A stretch of DNA of 64,000 bases from Domibacillus sp. DTU_2020_1001157_1_SI_ALB_TIR_016 (GTDB lineage Bacteria > Bacillota > Bacilli > Bacillales > Domibacillaceae), in NCBI RefSeq assembly GCF_032341995.1, contig NZ_CP135439.1, positions 2,418,001 to 2,482,000 of the forward strand. Reading direction: 5' to 3'. Below the pieces are notes generated by a model. The model made no database searches. It was not told the DNA's origin and saw nothing but the letters and a program-made list of their open reading frames with translations. How positions within the stretch are numbered: the stretch's first letter is position 1; each line of letters starts with the position of its first letter. Below, one piece after another: positions 63,857 to 64,000 of this stretch. The position numbers and the translations under genes were made by a program.

Positions 63857-64000
63857 CGAATCGCCTCTTTTTCATGATCATGGTCATGACCGTGATGATG
63901 GTGGCCGTGGCCGTGGTCGTGATCATGATCGTGGTCATGATGATGGTGATGGTGAATACCCGCTTCAAACCGGTACTGGCATGTATCACAATTCATGAGT
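63853..64000 (-). CDS. cbiX: Sirohydrochlorin cobaltochelatase CbiX, C-terminal fragment
   Basis: Only the last ~48 residues are in the window; the N-terminus lies beyond the right edge. The fragment reads MNCDTC (an MxCxxC motif), then QYRFEAG and a histidine/aspartate-rich tail of about 30 residues before EKEAIR and the stop. B. megaterium CbiX has an MxCxxC [4Fe-4S] motif and a His-rich region near its C-terminus, and the order cbiX-J-C-D-ET-L-F-G-A is the same as in that operon. Assignment rests on this motif and context, not on the catalytic domain. Confidence 0.8.
   Translation of the reverse strand, partial: LMNCDTCQYRFEAGIHHHHHHDHDHDHDHGHGHHHHGHDHDHEKEAIR

Noticed and set aside
1..64000. 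CRISPR arrays, tRNA/rRNA genes, prophage or transposase genes
   Set aside because: No spaced direct repeats, no cloverleaf or ribosomal signatures and no transposase or phage proteins were recognised.

Overview
The window looks like chromosomal DNA of a low-to-mid GC Gram-positive member of the Bacillaceae. Strong AGGAGG-type ribosome sites, many TTG and GTG starts, Rho-independent terminators, CtsR/FadR/TreR/Fur/sigma-B style control sites and B. subtilis-like gene order (ykuI-ykuJ-darB, treP-treA-treR, fadH, ykyB-cheV-patA, ptsH-ptsI, ykvS, clpE) all point there. The encapsulin/IMEF locus and a B. megaterium-type cobalamin operon suggest a Bacillus, Quasibacillus or Domibacillus relative; I cannot fix the genus. 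I saw no rRNA, tRNA, CRISPR array, prophage or insertion sequence.

Layout. 1-3.6 kb: a truncated DHA2 multidrug transporter, the c-di-AMP sensor DarB, YkuJ, a small membrane protein and the EAL protein YkuI. 3.7-7.6 kb: trehalose operon treP-treA-treR behind two TreR operators. 7.7-12.2 kb: FadR-controlled fadH and the polyphosphate pair ppx-ppk. 12.3-17.7 kb: ykyB, cheV, patA, ptsHI and a PilZ protein. 17.7-25.7 kb: an SDR with a small partner, ykvS, clpE behind three tandem CtsR promoter modules, a CPBP protease, a MarR regulator, and an acyltransferase/B12-radical-SAM pair. 25.7-34.2 kb: an FAD oxidoreductase, a TerC transporter under a yybP-ykoY (Mn2+) riboswitch, an RND exporter, release factor 3 and a nucleoside transporter. 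34.2-39.1 kb: an Ohr-like protein and a GlsB-type stress membrane protein with sigma-B-like promoters, metI-metC under a SAM riboswitch, and malic enzyme. 39.1-39.4 kb: a GC-rich palindromic repeat. 39.5-44.4 kb: small proteins, a lipid kinase, and thiW-thiM-thiD-thiE under a TPP riboswitch. 44.4-49.1 kb: ppiB, a second FtsH-like protease and a polar amino-acid ABC transporter. 49.3-51.8 kb: the iron locus. 51.8-56.1 kb: pncB, a CNNM/HlyC-type protein and a polysaccharide deacetylase. 56.2-64 kb: anaerobic cobalamin genes in the order cbiX-J-C-D-ET-L-F-G-A, running off the right edge.

The most interesting locus is 49.3-51.8 kb. An operon encodes an IMEF ferritin-like cargo, its encapsulin shell and a [2Fe-2S] ferredoxin. 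The shell-targeting motif TVGSLI is at the C-terminus of IMEF and again at the N-terminus of the ferredoxin, so both probably sit inside the shell, the ferredoxin as a reductant for iron release. IMEF also carries an 11-histidine linker. Convergent to the operon is an unrecognised 159-residue protein whose promoter holds a good Fur box in its spacer. Together these suggest an iron storage and mobilisation unit with a candidate new, iron-repressed component. The second unusual feature is the triplicated CtsR promoter array upstream of clpE.
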